Source: Rhizobacter terrae (lineage in GTDB: Bacteria; Pseudomonadota; Gammaproteobacteria; Burkholderiales; Burkholderiaceae_C). From it: a stretch of 64,000 nucleotides of DNA. Positions 1-8,700 of this stretch are shown one piece after another. The stretch's first letter is position 1. Each line of letters begins with the position of its first letter. The notes beneath the pieces were generated by a model. The model saw only the letters and a program-made list of their open reading frames with translations, made no database searches and was not told the DNA's origin. The position numbers and the translations under genes were made by a program. Location of the stretch: NCBI RefSeq assembly GCF_003852895.1, contig NZ_QUSW01000008.1, positions 186,001 through 250,000 of the forward strand, written 5' to 3'.

Positions 1-432
1 AGTGACGGCGATGCCTATGAGCGCATCCGCGAACGCTTCAACCGCCGATTCAACGGCTTCGCGCCGTCCTGGGACGCCTACGGCAAGCAGGGGCGCGACC
101 TCGAAGCCTACGAGGGCGAGCTGCGGCGGGTCGTGGCGGCCTGGAAGACGCCGGCCCAGCTGGTGACGCTGCTGCAGTCACTGCTGTTCCGCCGCGATGC
201 GTCCTCCGAGGTCTTCGACCTGCCGGCCTTCGAGGAGCTGCTCATCCTCTATGCCGTCGCACGCGACGTGCTGGAGCATGTGGTCAACCCCGACGGCGTG
301 GACCTGCTGCTGCCCATCGGCGCCGAAGACAAGGCGGAGCCGGCGATCATGCACTACGAGGCGACGCGGCCACCCGAGTCGTGGATGCCCCAGGCCGACA
401 TCGAACTGGACATCAAGCCGCCGAAGGAATGA
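1..432 (+). CDS. Hypothetical protein, 5' end outside window
   Basis: The reading frame is open from the first base, so this is the C-terminal part (143 residues) of a longer protein. I do not recognise the family. The visible part is rich in charged and aromatic residues, has no membrane segment, and ends in an acidic and proline-rich tail (ELDIKPPKE). It converges on the aminotransferase gene on the opposite strand, with only 3 bp between the two stop codons and no terminator hairpin visible. Codon use looks like the rest of the window, so it is probably a real gene of the core genome. Confidence 0.75.
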   Translation, partial: SDGDAYERIRERFNRRFNGFAPSWDAYGKQGRDLEAYEGELRRVVAAWKTPAQLVTLLQSLLFRRDASSEVFDLPAFEELLILYAVARDVLEHVVNPDGVDLLLPIGAEDKAEPAIMHYEATRPPESWMPQADIELDIKPPKE

Positions 433-435
433 GCG

Positions 436-1593
436 TCACACAGACGCCAGCCGGTCCAGCGCGGTCTTCAGAGTCTCGTCCTTCTTCGCGAAGCAAAAGC
501 GCACGATGCGCTGCTCGAAGCGGTCGGGGTAGAAGGCCGACAGCGGAATCGCCGCCACGCCGATGTCCTGGGTGAGCCGGCGGCAGAAAGCCTCCTCGGT
601 CTCGTCGCTGATGCCGGCGTAGTCCACGCACTGGAAGTAGCTGCCTTCGCTGGGCAGGATCTTGAAGCGCGTCTTTGCCAGGCCCTCGCGGAACAGGTCG
701 CGCTTGCGCTGGTAGAAGGCGCTGAGCTCCAGGTAGGGCGCGGGGTTGGCCATGTAGGCCGCGATGCCATGCTGCACCGGCGTGTTCACGGTGAAGACGT
801 TGAACTGGTGCACCTTGCGGAACTCGGCCATGAGCGAGGCGGGCGCGGCCACGTAGCCCACCTTCCATCCGGTGACGTGGTAGGTCTTGCCGAAGCTGGA
901 CACGATGAAGCCACGTGCCGCGAGCTCAGGAAAGCGCGCGATGCTCTGGTGCTGCTGGCCATCGAACACCATGTGCTCGTAGACCTCGTCGGCGATGACG
1001 AAGATGTCGGTGTCGCACAGCAGGTCCGAGAGCCTTTGCATCTCGTCGGCCGACCAGATGGTCGCGCTCGGGTTGTGCGGCGTGTTGATGATGATGGCCC
1101 GTGTGCGCGGCGTGATGGCGGCGGCGATGCGCGCGAAGTCCGGGCGGAAAGTGCGCGGCGTCAGCGGCACGTGCACCGCCCGTCCGCCGGCCAGCACGAT
1201 GTTGGGCTCGTAGCTGTCGTAGCACGGGTCCAGCACGATCACCTCGTCGCCCGGATGCACGATGGCCAGGATGCTGGTGAGGATGGCCTGCGTGGCGCCC
1301 GCGGTGATGGTGACCTCGGTGCCGGGGTTGTAGGCCCTGCCGTACAGCGTCTGGATCTTCGCCGCCACCGCTTCGCGCAGGGCCGGCACACCGGTCATCA
1401 GCGGGTACTGGTTCAGGCCTCGGCGCATCGCGTCGTCCACCGCGGTGATGAGCGCCGGGTCGCAGTCGAAGTCGGGAAAGCCTTGGCCCAGGTTCACGGC
1501 GCCGTGCTCCTGCGCCAGCGCGGACATGACGGTGAAGATGGTGGTGCCCACCGCCGGCAGGCGGCTTTCGATGGCCGGGGTTCTTGCGTTCAT
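436..1593 (-). CDS. Methionine-type PLP aminotransferase
   Basis: This 385-residue fold-type I aminotransferase transfers the amino group of an amino acid to a 2-oxo acid using pyridoxal phosphate. The PLP lysine is K236 in SSFGKTYHVTGWKVGY. NTPHNPSATIW (about 170-180) and DEVYEHMVF (about 203-210) are the usual cofactor- and substrate-contacting blocks. The combination resembles the YbdL/MtnE-like methionine or kynurenine aminotransferases rather than AspC. The ATG at 1593 matches the expected family N-terminus. The gene lies 8 bp downstream of the CysB-family regulator on the same strand, so the two are probably co-transcribed, which fits a link to sulfur amino acids. Exact substrate is inferred. 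Confidence 0.88.
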   Translation of the reverse strand: MNARTPAIESRLPAVGTTIFTVMSALAQEHGAVNLGQGFPDFDCDPALITAVDDAMRRGLNQYPLMTGVPALREAVAAKIQTLYGRAYNPGTEVTITAGATQAILTSILAIVHPGDEVIVLDPCYDSYEPNIVLAGGRAVHVPLTPRTFRPDFARIAAAITPRTRAIIINTPHNPSATIWSADEMQRLSDLLCDTDIFVIADEVYEHMVFDGQQHQSIARFPELAARGFIVSSFGKTYHVTGWKVGYVAAPASLMAEFRKVHQFNVFTVNTPVQHGIAAYMANPAPYLELSAFYQRKRDLFREGLAKTRFKILPSEGSYFQCVDYAGISDETEEAFCRRLTQDIGVAAIPLSAFYPDRFEQRIVRFCFAKKDETLKTALDRLASV

Positions 1594-1601
1594 GCGGGTC
1601 G

Positions 1602-2546
1602 TCAGAGTTGATAGTCGTTGCCGTCGCTGCCCATGGCACGTGCAATCAGTGCGCGGCTCAAGCGGTCGGACAGCATCTCGGCGAAGGCGTACACGAAGTT
1701 GCGCAGGTAGGCGCCGCGCTTGAAGGCCACGCGCGTCACGTTCTGGCCGAAGAGGTGGCCCACAGGCCGCCACACCAGCTCGCCGCCCGGCGGGTCGTCG
1801 CGCACCGCGGTCTCGGCCAGGATGCCGATGCCCAGCCCCAGCCGCACGTAGGTCTTGATCACGTCCGCGTCGATGGCTTCGAGCACGATGTTCGGCTTGA
1901 GCCGGCGTGCGCCGAAGGCCTGGTCGACCCGCGAGCGGCCGCTGTACGACGGGTGGTAGGACACCAGCGGCTCGATGGCCAGGTCTTCCAGCGAGATGCG
2001 TTCGACCTGCGTGAGCGGATGGTTGGAGGGCATCACCACCGCATGCTGCCATTCGTAGCAGGGCAGGGTGACGAGCTCGTCGAATTCGCCCAGGGATTCG
2101 GTGGCGATGCCGATGTCGGCGACCTCGTCGATCACCATCTGGGCGACCTGCCGGGGCGCGCCCTGGTGCAGGCTGATGTTGACCTTGGGAAACTTGCGCC
2201 GCAGCTGTGCGATGGGCTCGGGCAGGAAGTAGCGCGCCTGCGAATGCGTGGTGGCGATGGACAGCGTGCCCGCGTCTTGCTTGGAGAACTCGTCTCCGAT
2301 GCGCTTGAGGTTGTTGACCTCGCGCATGATGACCTCGATGCTGCGCAGCACCTGCTGCCCCGGCTCGGTGATGCGGCGCAGGCGCTTGCCGTGGCGCGCG
2401 AAGATGTCCACGCCCAGCTCGTCTTCGAGTTCGAGAATGGCCTTGGAGATGCCCGGCTGGCTGGTGAACAGCGCCTTGGCGGTTTCGGTGAGGTTGAGGT
2501 TTTGCCTCACGGCCTCCTGGACGAAACGGAATTGGTGAAGGTTCAT
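1602..2546 (-). CDS. cysB: CysB-family LysR-type transcriptional regulator
   Basis: This is a 314-residue LysR-type regulator. The N-terminal winged helix-turn-helix (residues 1-60, with LTETAKALFTSQPGISKAI) and ELEDELGVDIFARHGKRLRR are characteristic of CysB/Cbl, which control sulfate assimilation in response to acetylserine or sulfate. Residues about 90-300 form the periplasmic-binding-like effector domain. I chose the ATG at 2546 because MNLHQFRFVQEAVRQN is the conserved family start; in-frame sequence upstream looks non-coding. It is divergent from the cytochrome/molybdoenzyme operon that starts at 2751, so it may regulate that operon as well as itself. The exact CysB orthology is inferred. 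Confidence 0.85.
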   Translation of the reverse strand: MNLHQFRFVQEAVRQNLNLTETAKALFTSQPGISKAILELEDELGVDIFARHGKRLRRITEPGQQVLRSIEVIMREVNNLKRIGDEFSKQDAGTLSIATTHSQARYFLPEPIAQLRRKFPKVNISLHQGAPRQVAQMVIDEVADIGIATESLGEFDELVTLPCYEWQHAVVMPSNHPLTQVERISLEDLAIEPLVSYHPSYSGRSRVDQAFGARRLKPNIVLEAIDADVIKTYVRLGLGIGILAETAVRDDPPGGELVWRPVGHLFGQNVTRVAFKRGAYLRNFVYAFAEMLSDRLSRALIARAMGSDGNDYQL

Positions 2547-2750
2547 ATTCCAGGCCGATCTGCGGATCGCGCCGATTATTCCATTCCACATCCAAGGCCG
2601 CAGCCGTTGCAAGCGGCGAGCCTGTTGTGCGATGAAACGTGTGAACCTGTAAGAACGTACGGGTAGTGCTTCTGTGCGGATTGCGGTCGAATGGCCGCGC
2701 CGGTCACGCAACACCACGGACCGGCGTCCACAACAACAGGGAGACGACAG
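2547..2750. promoter_or_regulatory. Divergent promoter region with candidate LysR box
   Basis: These 204 bp separate the CysB-family regulator (leftward) from the cytochrome-like operon (rightward). An imperfect inverted repeat, ACCTGTA at 2645-2651 and TACGGGT at 2658-2664 with a 6-nt spacer (6 of 7 positions pair), has the size and spacing of a LysR-type T-N11-A box. No convincing -35/-10 pair could be picked by eye on either strand. The regulatory assignment rests on geometry only. Confidence 0.35.
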
Positions 2751-4277
2751 GTGAACACGCCTTCTCAACAGGGCGGTGGCCGTCCTTTGCCCGCCGCCAG
2801 GCGGATTGCGGCCCACGCGCTCTTCATCGCTTCATGCCTTCTCGCCACTACTGCGCACGCGCAGCAGCAGGTGGACTACGCGGCCTTGCGGCCAGTGCTG
2901 CGTGGCGACATGCCGCGCCAAGTGCCGGAATTCCCCTTCGCCGCATATCCCATCGACACCCGGCCGATGTTCGACACCTTCATGTGGCAGAACTTCATCG
3001 CCGCGATGTGGCCGTCGCGCCCTGGCGACCACGGTGAACCCTATCGGCCGAACGACCCGGCCGTGTTCCAACGCGGCTATGTGGATGGCCTGCAGCCTGC
3101 CTTCCTCGGCTGGAAGACCGCCAACGACCTGTACCCGCAGGATGGCTCCGCGCCGCCGCCCTGGGATTCGGATGGCTCGCTCAACCCCTGCCGCAACGTG
3201 CCGCGCAATGACAAGCGCCCGGTGCTCATCAACACCTCGAAGTTCGGCACCGTGGCCGACGAGCTGAACCAGGCCTTCGCCGGCCCGCTCATCGACCAGA
3301 CCGGCCTGCTCACCCGCTACGAGGTGCGCGTCAACAAGGTCGAGTACGACTACGTGCGCAACAACAAGTTCTACAACCAGGCGAACTGGCCGAAGAACGG
3401 ATTGCCGCCGATCTACTTCCCCGCCAGCACGCCGGCGCAGGTCGGCGCCATCGAGGTGAAGGCCGCGTGGCGCGACCTGAGCCGCGTGGAGCCGCGCTTC
3501 CATTCGCGCTTCTTCAACATGGAGGCGTTGACGGTGGTGCCGGGCACGTGCAAGAGCACGCTGCCCAACGGCCAGGGCCGCGTGACCGACTGCCAGTGCG
3601 CCGCCACGCGCGTGGGCCTCGTGGGCTTCCACATCTCCCACAAGGTGGACCGCTTCCCGCAGTGGGTGTGGAGCACCTTCGAGCAGGTGGACAACCTGGG
3701 TGAGGACCCGAGCCTGCCCGCGGGCATGAAGCCGTCCTACTACGACGGCGCTCGCGCCAATCCTGCGGACCATCCCGGCTACAGCTACGAGCCGGCGGCG
3801 ATCAGCGCGTTCTCGCCCGCCGCCTCCGCCCCCCTCAAGCCGGTGAACGTGACGAGGCTGTCGCAGATTCCGTCCACGCCCGCCGCGCTGCCCACCACGA
3901 AGATCAACAGCAACTACCGTGCGCTGGTGGCCGGCTCGCCCTGGGCCAACTACTGGCTCATCGGCACGCAGTGGTCCACCTCGCCGACCGTGCCGCCGCA
4001 GTCGCCGCTGCAGCCGCCCTGGGCCAACACCAACCAGCAGGACTTCGGCTGCGAGGACGGCACGCCGGCCACCGTGGGTGGTATCGCGTTCCCGGCCTGC
4101 CAGGTGGCCAACATCACCATGGAGACCTACCACCAGCTCGACAGCTGCCAGAACTGCCACCAGGGTGCGCAGCGCGGTGGCGCGGACTTCAGCTGGACGC
4201 TCTTCCAGCGCGCCTTCGCCGGACCCACGCCGCCCACGGTGGCGACGCAGGCCAGCCGCATCAAGAAGCAGCAATGA
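2751..4277 (+). CDS. Exported protein with single c-type haem motif
   Basis: This 508-residue protein has an N-terminal signal peptide (hydrophobic core AHALFIASCLLATTAHA, cleavage likely before QQQVDY). Near the C-terminus lies a CXXCH motif, C466-C469-H470 (CQNCH), the covalent haem c attachment signature, so it is probably a periplasmic monohaem cytochrome-like protein. The long N-terminal part, with WQNFIAAMWPSRPG and further cysteines, has no function I can name. I chose the GTG at 2751 because AACAACAGGGAGAC, 6 nt upstream, recurs exactly before the next gene; an ATG at 2691 lacks this site. It is the first gene of the operon with the molybdo-flavoprotein, which suggests an electron-transfer or partner role. 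Confidence 0.8.
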   Translation: MNTPSQQGGGRPLPAARRIAAHALFIASCLLATTAHAQQQVDYAALRPVLRGDMPRQVPEFPFAAYPIDTRPMFDTFMWQNFIAAMWPSRPGDHGEPYRPNDPAVFQRGYVDGLQPAFLGWKTANDLYPQDGSAPPPWDSDGSLNPCRNVPRNDKRPVLINTSKFGTVADELNQAFAGPLIDQTGLLTRYEVRVNKVEYDYVRNNKFYNQANWPKNGLPPIYFPASTPAQVGAIEVKAAWRDLSRVEPRFHSRFFNMEALTVVPGTCKSTLPNGQGRVTDCQCAATRVGLVGFHISHKVDRFPQWVWSTFEQVDNLGEDPSLPAGMKPSYYDGARANPADHPGYSYEPAAISAFSPAASAPLKPVNVTRLSQIPSTPAALPTTKINSNYRALVAGSPWANYWLIGTQWSTSPTVPPQSPLQPPWANTNQQDFGCEDGTPATVGGIAFPACQVANITMETYHQLDSCQNCHQGAQRGGADFSWTLFQRAFAGPTPPTVATQASRIKKQQ

Positions 4278-4294
4278 ACAACAGGGAGACAACG

Positions 4295-5692
4295 ATGAAG
4301 AACATCCATGCATTGATTCAAGCGGGCTTGTGCGCAGGCCTCGCAGTCGCGGCGTCGCCATCGCTGGCCCAGTCCACGCCGGCGGAGCTGGCGTTTCGAA
4401 GCTCCGTCGACCAGCCGCCGCCGGGGTGGACGGGGCCTGTCTTCAAGCTGAGCGACCAGTACCCCAAGGCCACGCCGGGCTGTCCGTCGCCGTGGCTCAA
4501 GCGCAAGGTCGATTTCAAGAACGTCCGGTGGGACCACGCCTGGGAGGCCTACATCCAGGACATCGTCAACTACGTGAAGGAAGGGCAGTCGCCCGACCTC
4601 GCCGACGAGGTGGGTTGGCGCACCCAGGTGAAAGGCAGCACGCGCTGGTTCCATGTGCCGTGGATGGCCTTCGACGGACAGCGCGGACGCGAGTTCGTGC
4701 ACGGGCTTACCAATGAGCTGTCGACGGCGGAGTCGGTGTTCCGCCCCGGGCGTGGCAGCGGGGCGCACCGCTTGCCGGGCGCGAAGCAGGTCAATGGGGT
4801 CGACCCGCTGTTCGAGACCTGGTCGGTGGGCTTCTACAACCCTTGCGGTGGCGCGTCCATCGGGCAGCAGTGGCCCAAGAGCGGCGAGCCTGCCACCTTT
4901 ACGGACAAGGCAGGCCGCCTGCTGGCGCGTGGCATGCCCTTCCCGCCGGGCACGGTGGTGGTGAAGATCCTCAACACCACGGCCGACGAGCGCGACGTGC
5001 CGTATCTCAAGGGCTCGACCAACTGGCAGGCGAACGGGCATGTCCAGTTGACCCCGACCACCTATTCCACCTGCGACCGCCAGGTGCGCCGCGTGCACCT
5101 GGTGCAGATGGACCTGGCGGTGGTCGATCCGCGCTCGCCCACGCGCTGGGTGTACACGACGCTGGCCTACGACGGCAACCTGCCCGGCAAGACGGTGTGG
5201 GACCGCCTGAAGCCCATTGGCGTGCAGGTGGGCAGCGATGGGCAGAGCTTTCCGGCCGTGCCGCAGGCGCAGAGCCAGCCGCTGCATGAAACCGCCGTGT
5301 CGCCCATGCACATCCCCGAGCACTACGGCTGCTACGAGCGGCTGGCCGGCATCGTCGACCAGGCGAATTCGAGTTGCGTGTCGTGCCACATGGGCGCCTT
5401 TGCGGCTGCGCCGGGCGTCTTGCAGACTCAGGGCACGAACGTGCCCGCGATCTTCAATTTCCCCGGCATGTGCACCGAGTTCAACCAGGCCAACAGCCAG
5501 TACTTCTCCGACTACAAGTACCCCGCGGCCTTCCCGGGCAGCACCGGCGAGATCGCCGCGGCGATCCCGCTGGATTCCTCGCTGCAACTGCAGGTGGCGT
5601 TCGCGCAGTACGCCGTCTACAAGAACCCGCAGCAGCCGCGCACCTGCCCCGATGCAGGGTCGCCCGCCACGCCTGCCAGTGCACCGCGTTGA
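4295..5692 (+). CDS. Second exported protein with c-type haem motif
   Basis: This 465-residue protein begins with a clear signal peptide (MKNIHALIQAGLCAGLAVAA, then SPSLAQ, with cleavage after the alanine-rich core). It carries one haem c motif, C361-C364-H365 (CVSCH). The central part (WFHVPWMAFDGQRGREFVHGL and WSVGFYNPCGG) belongs, as far as I can judge, to a poorly characterised exported cytochrome-like family. Start choice: an ATG at 4274 overlaps the upstream stop, but the ATG at 4295 follows AACAACAGGGAGAC and gives a better signal peptide. The gene is 17 bp after the first cytochrome-like gene and 15 bp before the molybdoenzyme, so the three form one transcription unit. Its precise function is unknown. 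Confidence 0.82.
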   Translation: MKNIHALIQAGLCAGLAVAASPSLAQSTPAELAFRSSVDQPPPGWTGPVFKLSDQYPKATPGCPSPWLKRKVDFKNVRWDHAWEAYIQDIVNYVKEGQSPDLADEVGWRTQVKGSTRWFHVPWMAFDGQRGREFVHGLTNELSTAESVFRPGRGSGAHRLPGAKQVNGVDPLFETWSVGFYNPCGGASIGQQWPKSGEPATFTDKAGRLLARGMPFPPGTVVVKILNTTADERDVPYLKGSTNWQANGHVQLTPTTYSTCDRQVRRVHLVQMDLAVVDPRSPTRWVYTTLAYDGNLPGKTVWDRLKPIGVQVGSDGQSFPAVPQAQSQPLHETAVSPMHIPEHYGCYERLAGIVDQANSSCVSCHMGAFAAAPGVLQTQGTNVPAIFNFPGMCTEFNQANSQYFSDYKYPAAFPGSTGEIAAAIPLDSSLQLQVAFAQYAVYKNPQQPRTCPDAGSPATPASAPR

Positions 5693-5707
5693 TGAGGAGG
5701 CACAGCC

Positions 5708-8700
5708 ATGACCACGCTGTCGTCCAACGTTCCTGATTCGCTGCTCACCGGCTTCTCCACGGAGCTGCGCTTCTTCCTCAACGGCGAGCCCGTCATCATC
5801 CGCGACGTGGACCCGACCCGCTTGCTGGTGGACTACCTGCGCTCGCCGGAGGTGGGGCTCACCGGCACCAAGATCGGCTGCAAGCAGGGCGGCTGCGGCG
5901 CCTGCACGGTGATGCTGTCGAGCTGGGATGCGAAGACGGGGCAGGTCGAGCACCGCAGCGTCAACTCCTGCCTGCGCCCGCTGGCCTCGCTGGACGGCAT
6001 GCTGGTCACCACGGTCGAAGGCACGGGCAGCGTGAAGTCCGGCTGCATCAGCGAAGTGCAGGAGTGCCTGGCGGTGAACAACGGCACCCAATGCGGCTTC
6101 TGCACGCCGGGCTGGATCATGAACATGACCGCGGCGGTGGCGCAATGCGGACGCAAGCCCGGCACCAAGGCGCAGATCGAGGAGCTGTTCGACGGCAACA
6201 TCTGCCGTTGCACCGGCTACCGGCCCATCCTCTATGGATTCAAGAAGAGCTTCGCCTCCGACTGGAACCCGGCGGTCGACGAGCGGCACTGCATGACCTG
6301 CCAGGTCGACCCCGCAGAGGCGGTGGACAAGGTGTCGCCAGTGCAGGTGGCCTTTCCGCCCGAGCTGCAGCAGCCGCCGCGACCGGTGGCGTATGCGGTG
6401 GACGGCTACCGCTGGATCCGCCCCGTCACGCTGGAAGGCCTGCTGGGCGTGATGCAGCAGTTCCCCGACCGGGACAACGTGCGGCTGGTGGGCGGCAACA
6501 CCTCGATCGGCGTCTACCCGCGCACGGTGGAGAACCCGCACGTCTTCATCGACGTGTCGCAGGTGCCCGAACTGCATGAAGCGGATGCGGGTGCCTCGTC
6601 CTTGCGGCTGGGTGGCGGGCTGACGTACCACGAGCTGATCACCGTGCTGGATGAGCGCATCGCCGCTTGCGGCAACGATGCCGCACTGCCGGCGCTCCAG
6701 GCCTTGCGTTACATGGCGGGGCGGACGGCGGGCACCATCGTGCGCAATGCCGCCACGCTGGCGGGCAACACCATGCTGGCCGTTCGCCATGCGCAGGATG
6801 GTGTGCCGTTCCCATCGGACTGCTTCACGGCGCTGGCGTCGCTGGACGCCAAGGTGTGCGTCATCGCACCGGGCTGGACTGCGCCTCGGCAACTGGGCCT
6901 GCTGGAATTCGCGGCGCAGTGGCAAGGCGCCAAGGACCTGCAGGCCGGCTGCGTCCTCGTGGACTACGAACTGCGGCTGACAGGCCCCGATGAGTTCGCG
7001 CAGACCTACAAGACAGCCTTGCGCGAGGTCAACGCGCATTCCATCGTCAATGCCGGATTGCGGGTGAAGCTGGACACCAGCCAGACCATCACCGACATCG
7101 CCATCGTGTTCGGCGGCCTCACGCCGCTGGCCACGCGCATGCAGATGACCGAGGAGGTGCTGCTGGGCCGCACCTGGAACGCACAAACCCTGGAAGCCGG
7201 CCTGGCCGCGCTTCGCATGGAGGTCGATGCGCTGTTCGAACGCTACGCCGAGCGCTATGCGCAATTGCCCGACGAAGGCTTCAGCCACGCCTACAAGCGG
7301 CAGCTGGCCGAGTCGTATTTGTACAAATATTTCATCGAGGTGATGGAGTGGCGCGGGCTGGAGGTGCCGTCATCCCTGCGCTCGGCCGGCGAGCGCGCAG
7401 CAAGGCCCGTCTCGCATGGCACGCAGGCCTACGTGAGCTACCCATCGGAGTACCCCGGCAACCTGCCGTTCATCAAGATCGAGGCCTACCTGCAGGCCAC
7501 GGGCGAGGCGGTCTACGCCCACGACATCGCCTTGCCGCGGCGCGGGCTGAATGCCGCGCCGGTGCAGAGCACGGTGGCTTTGGGCACCTGTGCCTATGCC
7601 GTGCCCGGGGTGAGCGGCAACGCCACGCCAGCCCAGGTGCTCGCCGCCTTGCGCGAACTCTTCCCGGGCGTGGTCGACTACGTGAGCGCCATCGACGTGC
7701 CCGGCCCGGTGTTCGACGGCACCGCCGGCGACGACCCGGTGTTCGCGGTCAGCGTGCAGGAATCGCAGTGCACCAACGGCCAGCTGCCGGCTGGCTACGA
7801 CGCGAGCGCCCCCATGTGGCTGAGCGGTTTCGGGCAGAGCATCGGCATGGTCATTGCCGAGGACGAGCAGCTCGCGCAGCAGGCCGCATGGCATCTGCAG
7901 AGCCAGTGGTGCGTGTTCACCGCCCAGAAGCCGGTGCTTGGCATCCCGCCCACCGATGCCGAGCGCAATAGCCTCGTCTTCCTCGACAAGCCGCCCGCTG
8001 CCACCTGGTACTCGCACATCTGGAAGATCACCCGCGAGGGCACGCAGCTGGGCTGGGTGCCGGTGCGCGAGCCCGACCAGCCCGACCCGGTGGAGCCAAT
8101 CGTTGTCGCGGGCGTGCCCGTGCCCCAGGCCAAACACGACAGCGTGAACTGCACGCGCGTCTCCAGCACGCAGCGGGTGGGCAGCCAGGTCCACTTCTAC
8201 ATGGAGACGCAGTCGGCCTTCGCGGAGGTGCTGGAAGACCGGCAGATCCGCATCCATGCCTCGACGCAGGACCCGAACTCCGTGCAGGCCGGCGTGGCGC
8301 GGCTGCTGCGGCTGCCGCAGAACAAGGTGGACGTGCGAGTCAAGCGCGTTGGGGGCGGCTATGGCGGCAAGTGCGGCCAGTCGGTGTTTCCGGCGGTGAT
8401 GGCGGCGGTGGCGTCGTGGAAGCTCAACCGCCCTGTGAGACTCGTCGGCCTGCGGCAGGTGGACACCGCCATGTTCGGCCACCGGCACCCGGCGCTGGCC
8501 AACTACAACATCGCCATCGGCGACGCCACCGACCCGGCCACGCACGGCAAGCTCATGGGCTTCCAGGCCGACTACTGGCTGGACGGCGGCCGCACCTACG
8601 ACTGCTCCTTCGTCATCAGCGACTGCCTCGCGCTGCGCAGCGACACGGCCTACAGCATCCCGAACTGGAACTGCGTGGCCGACGTCTGCCGCACCAACAA

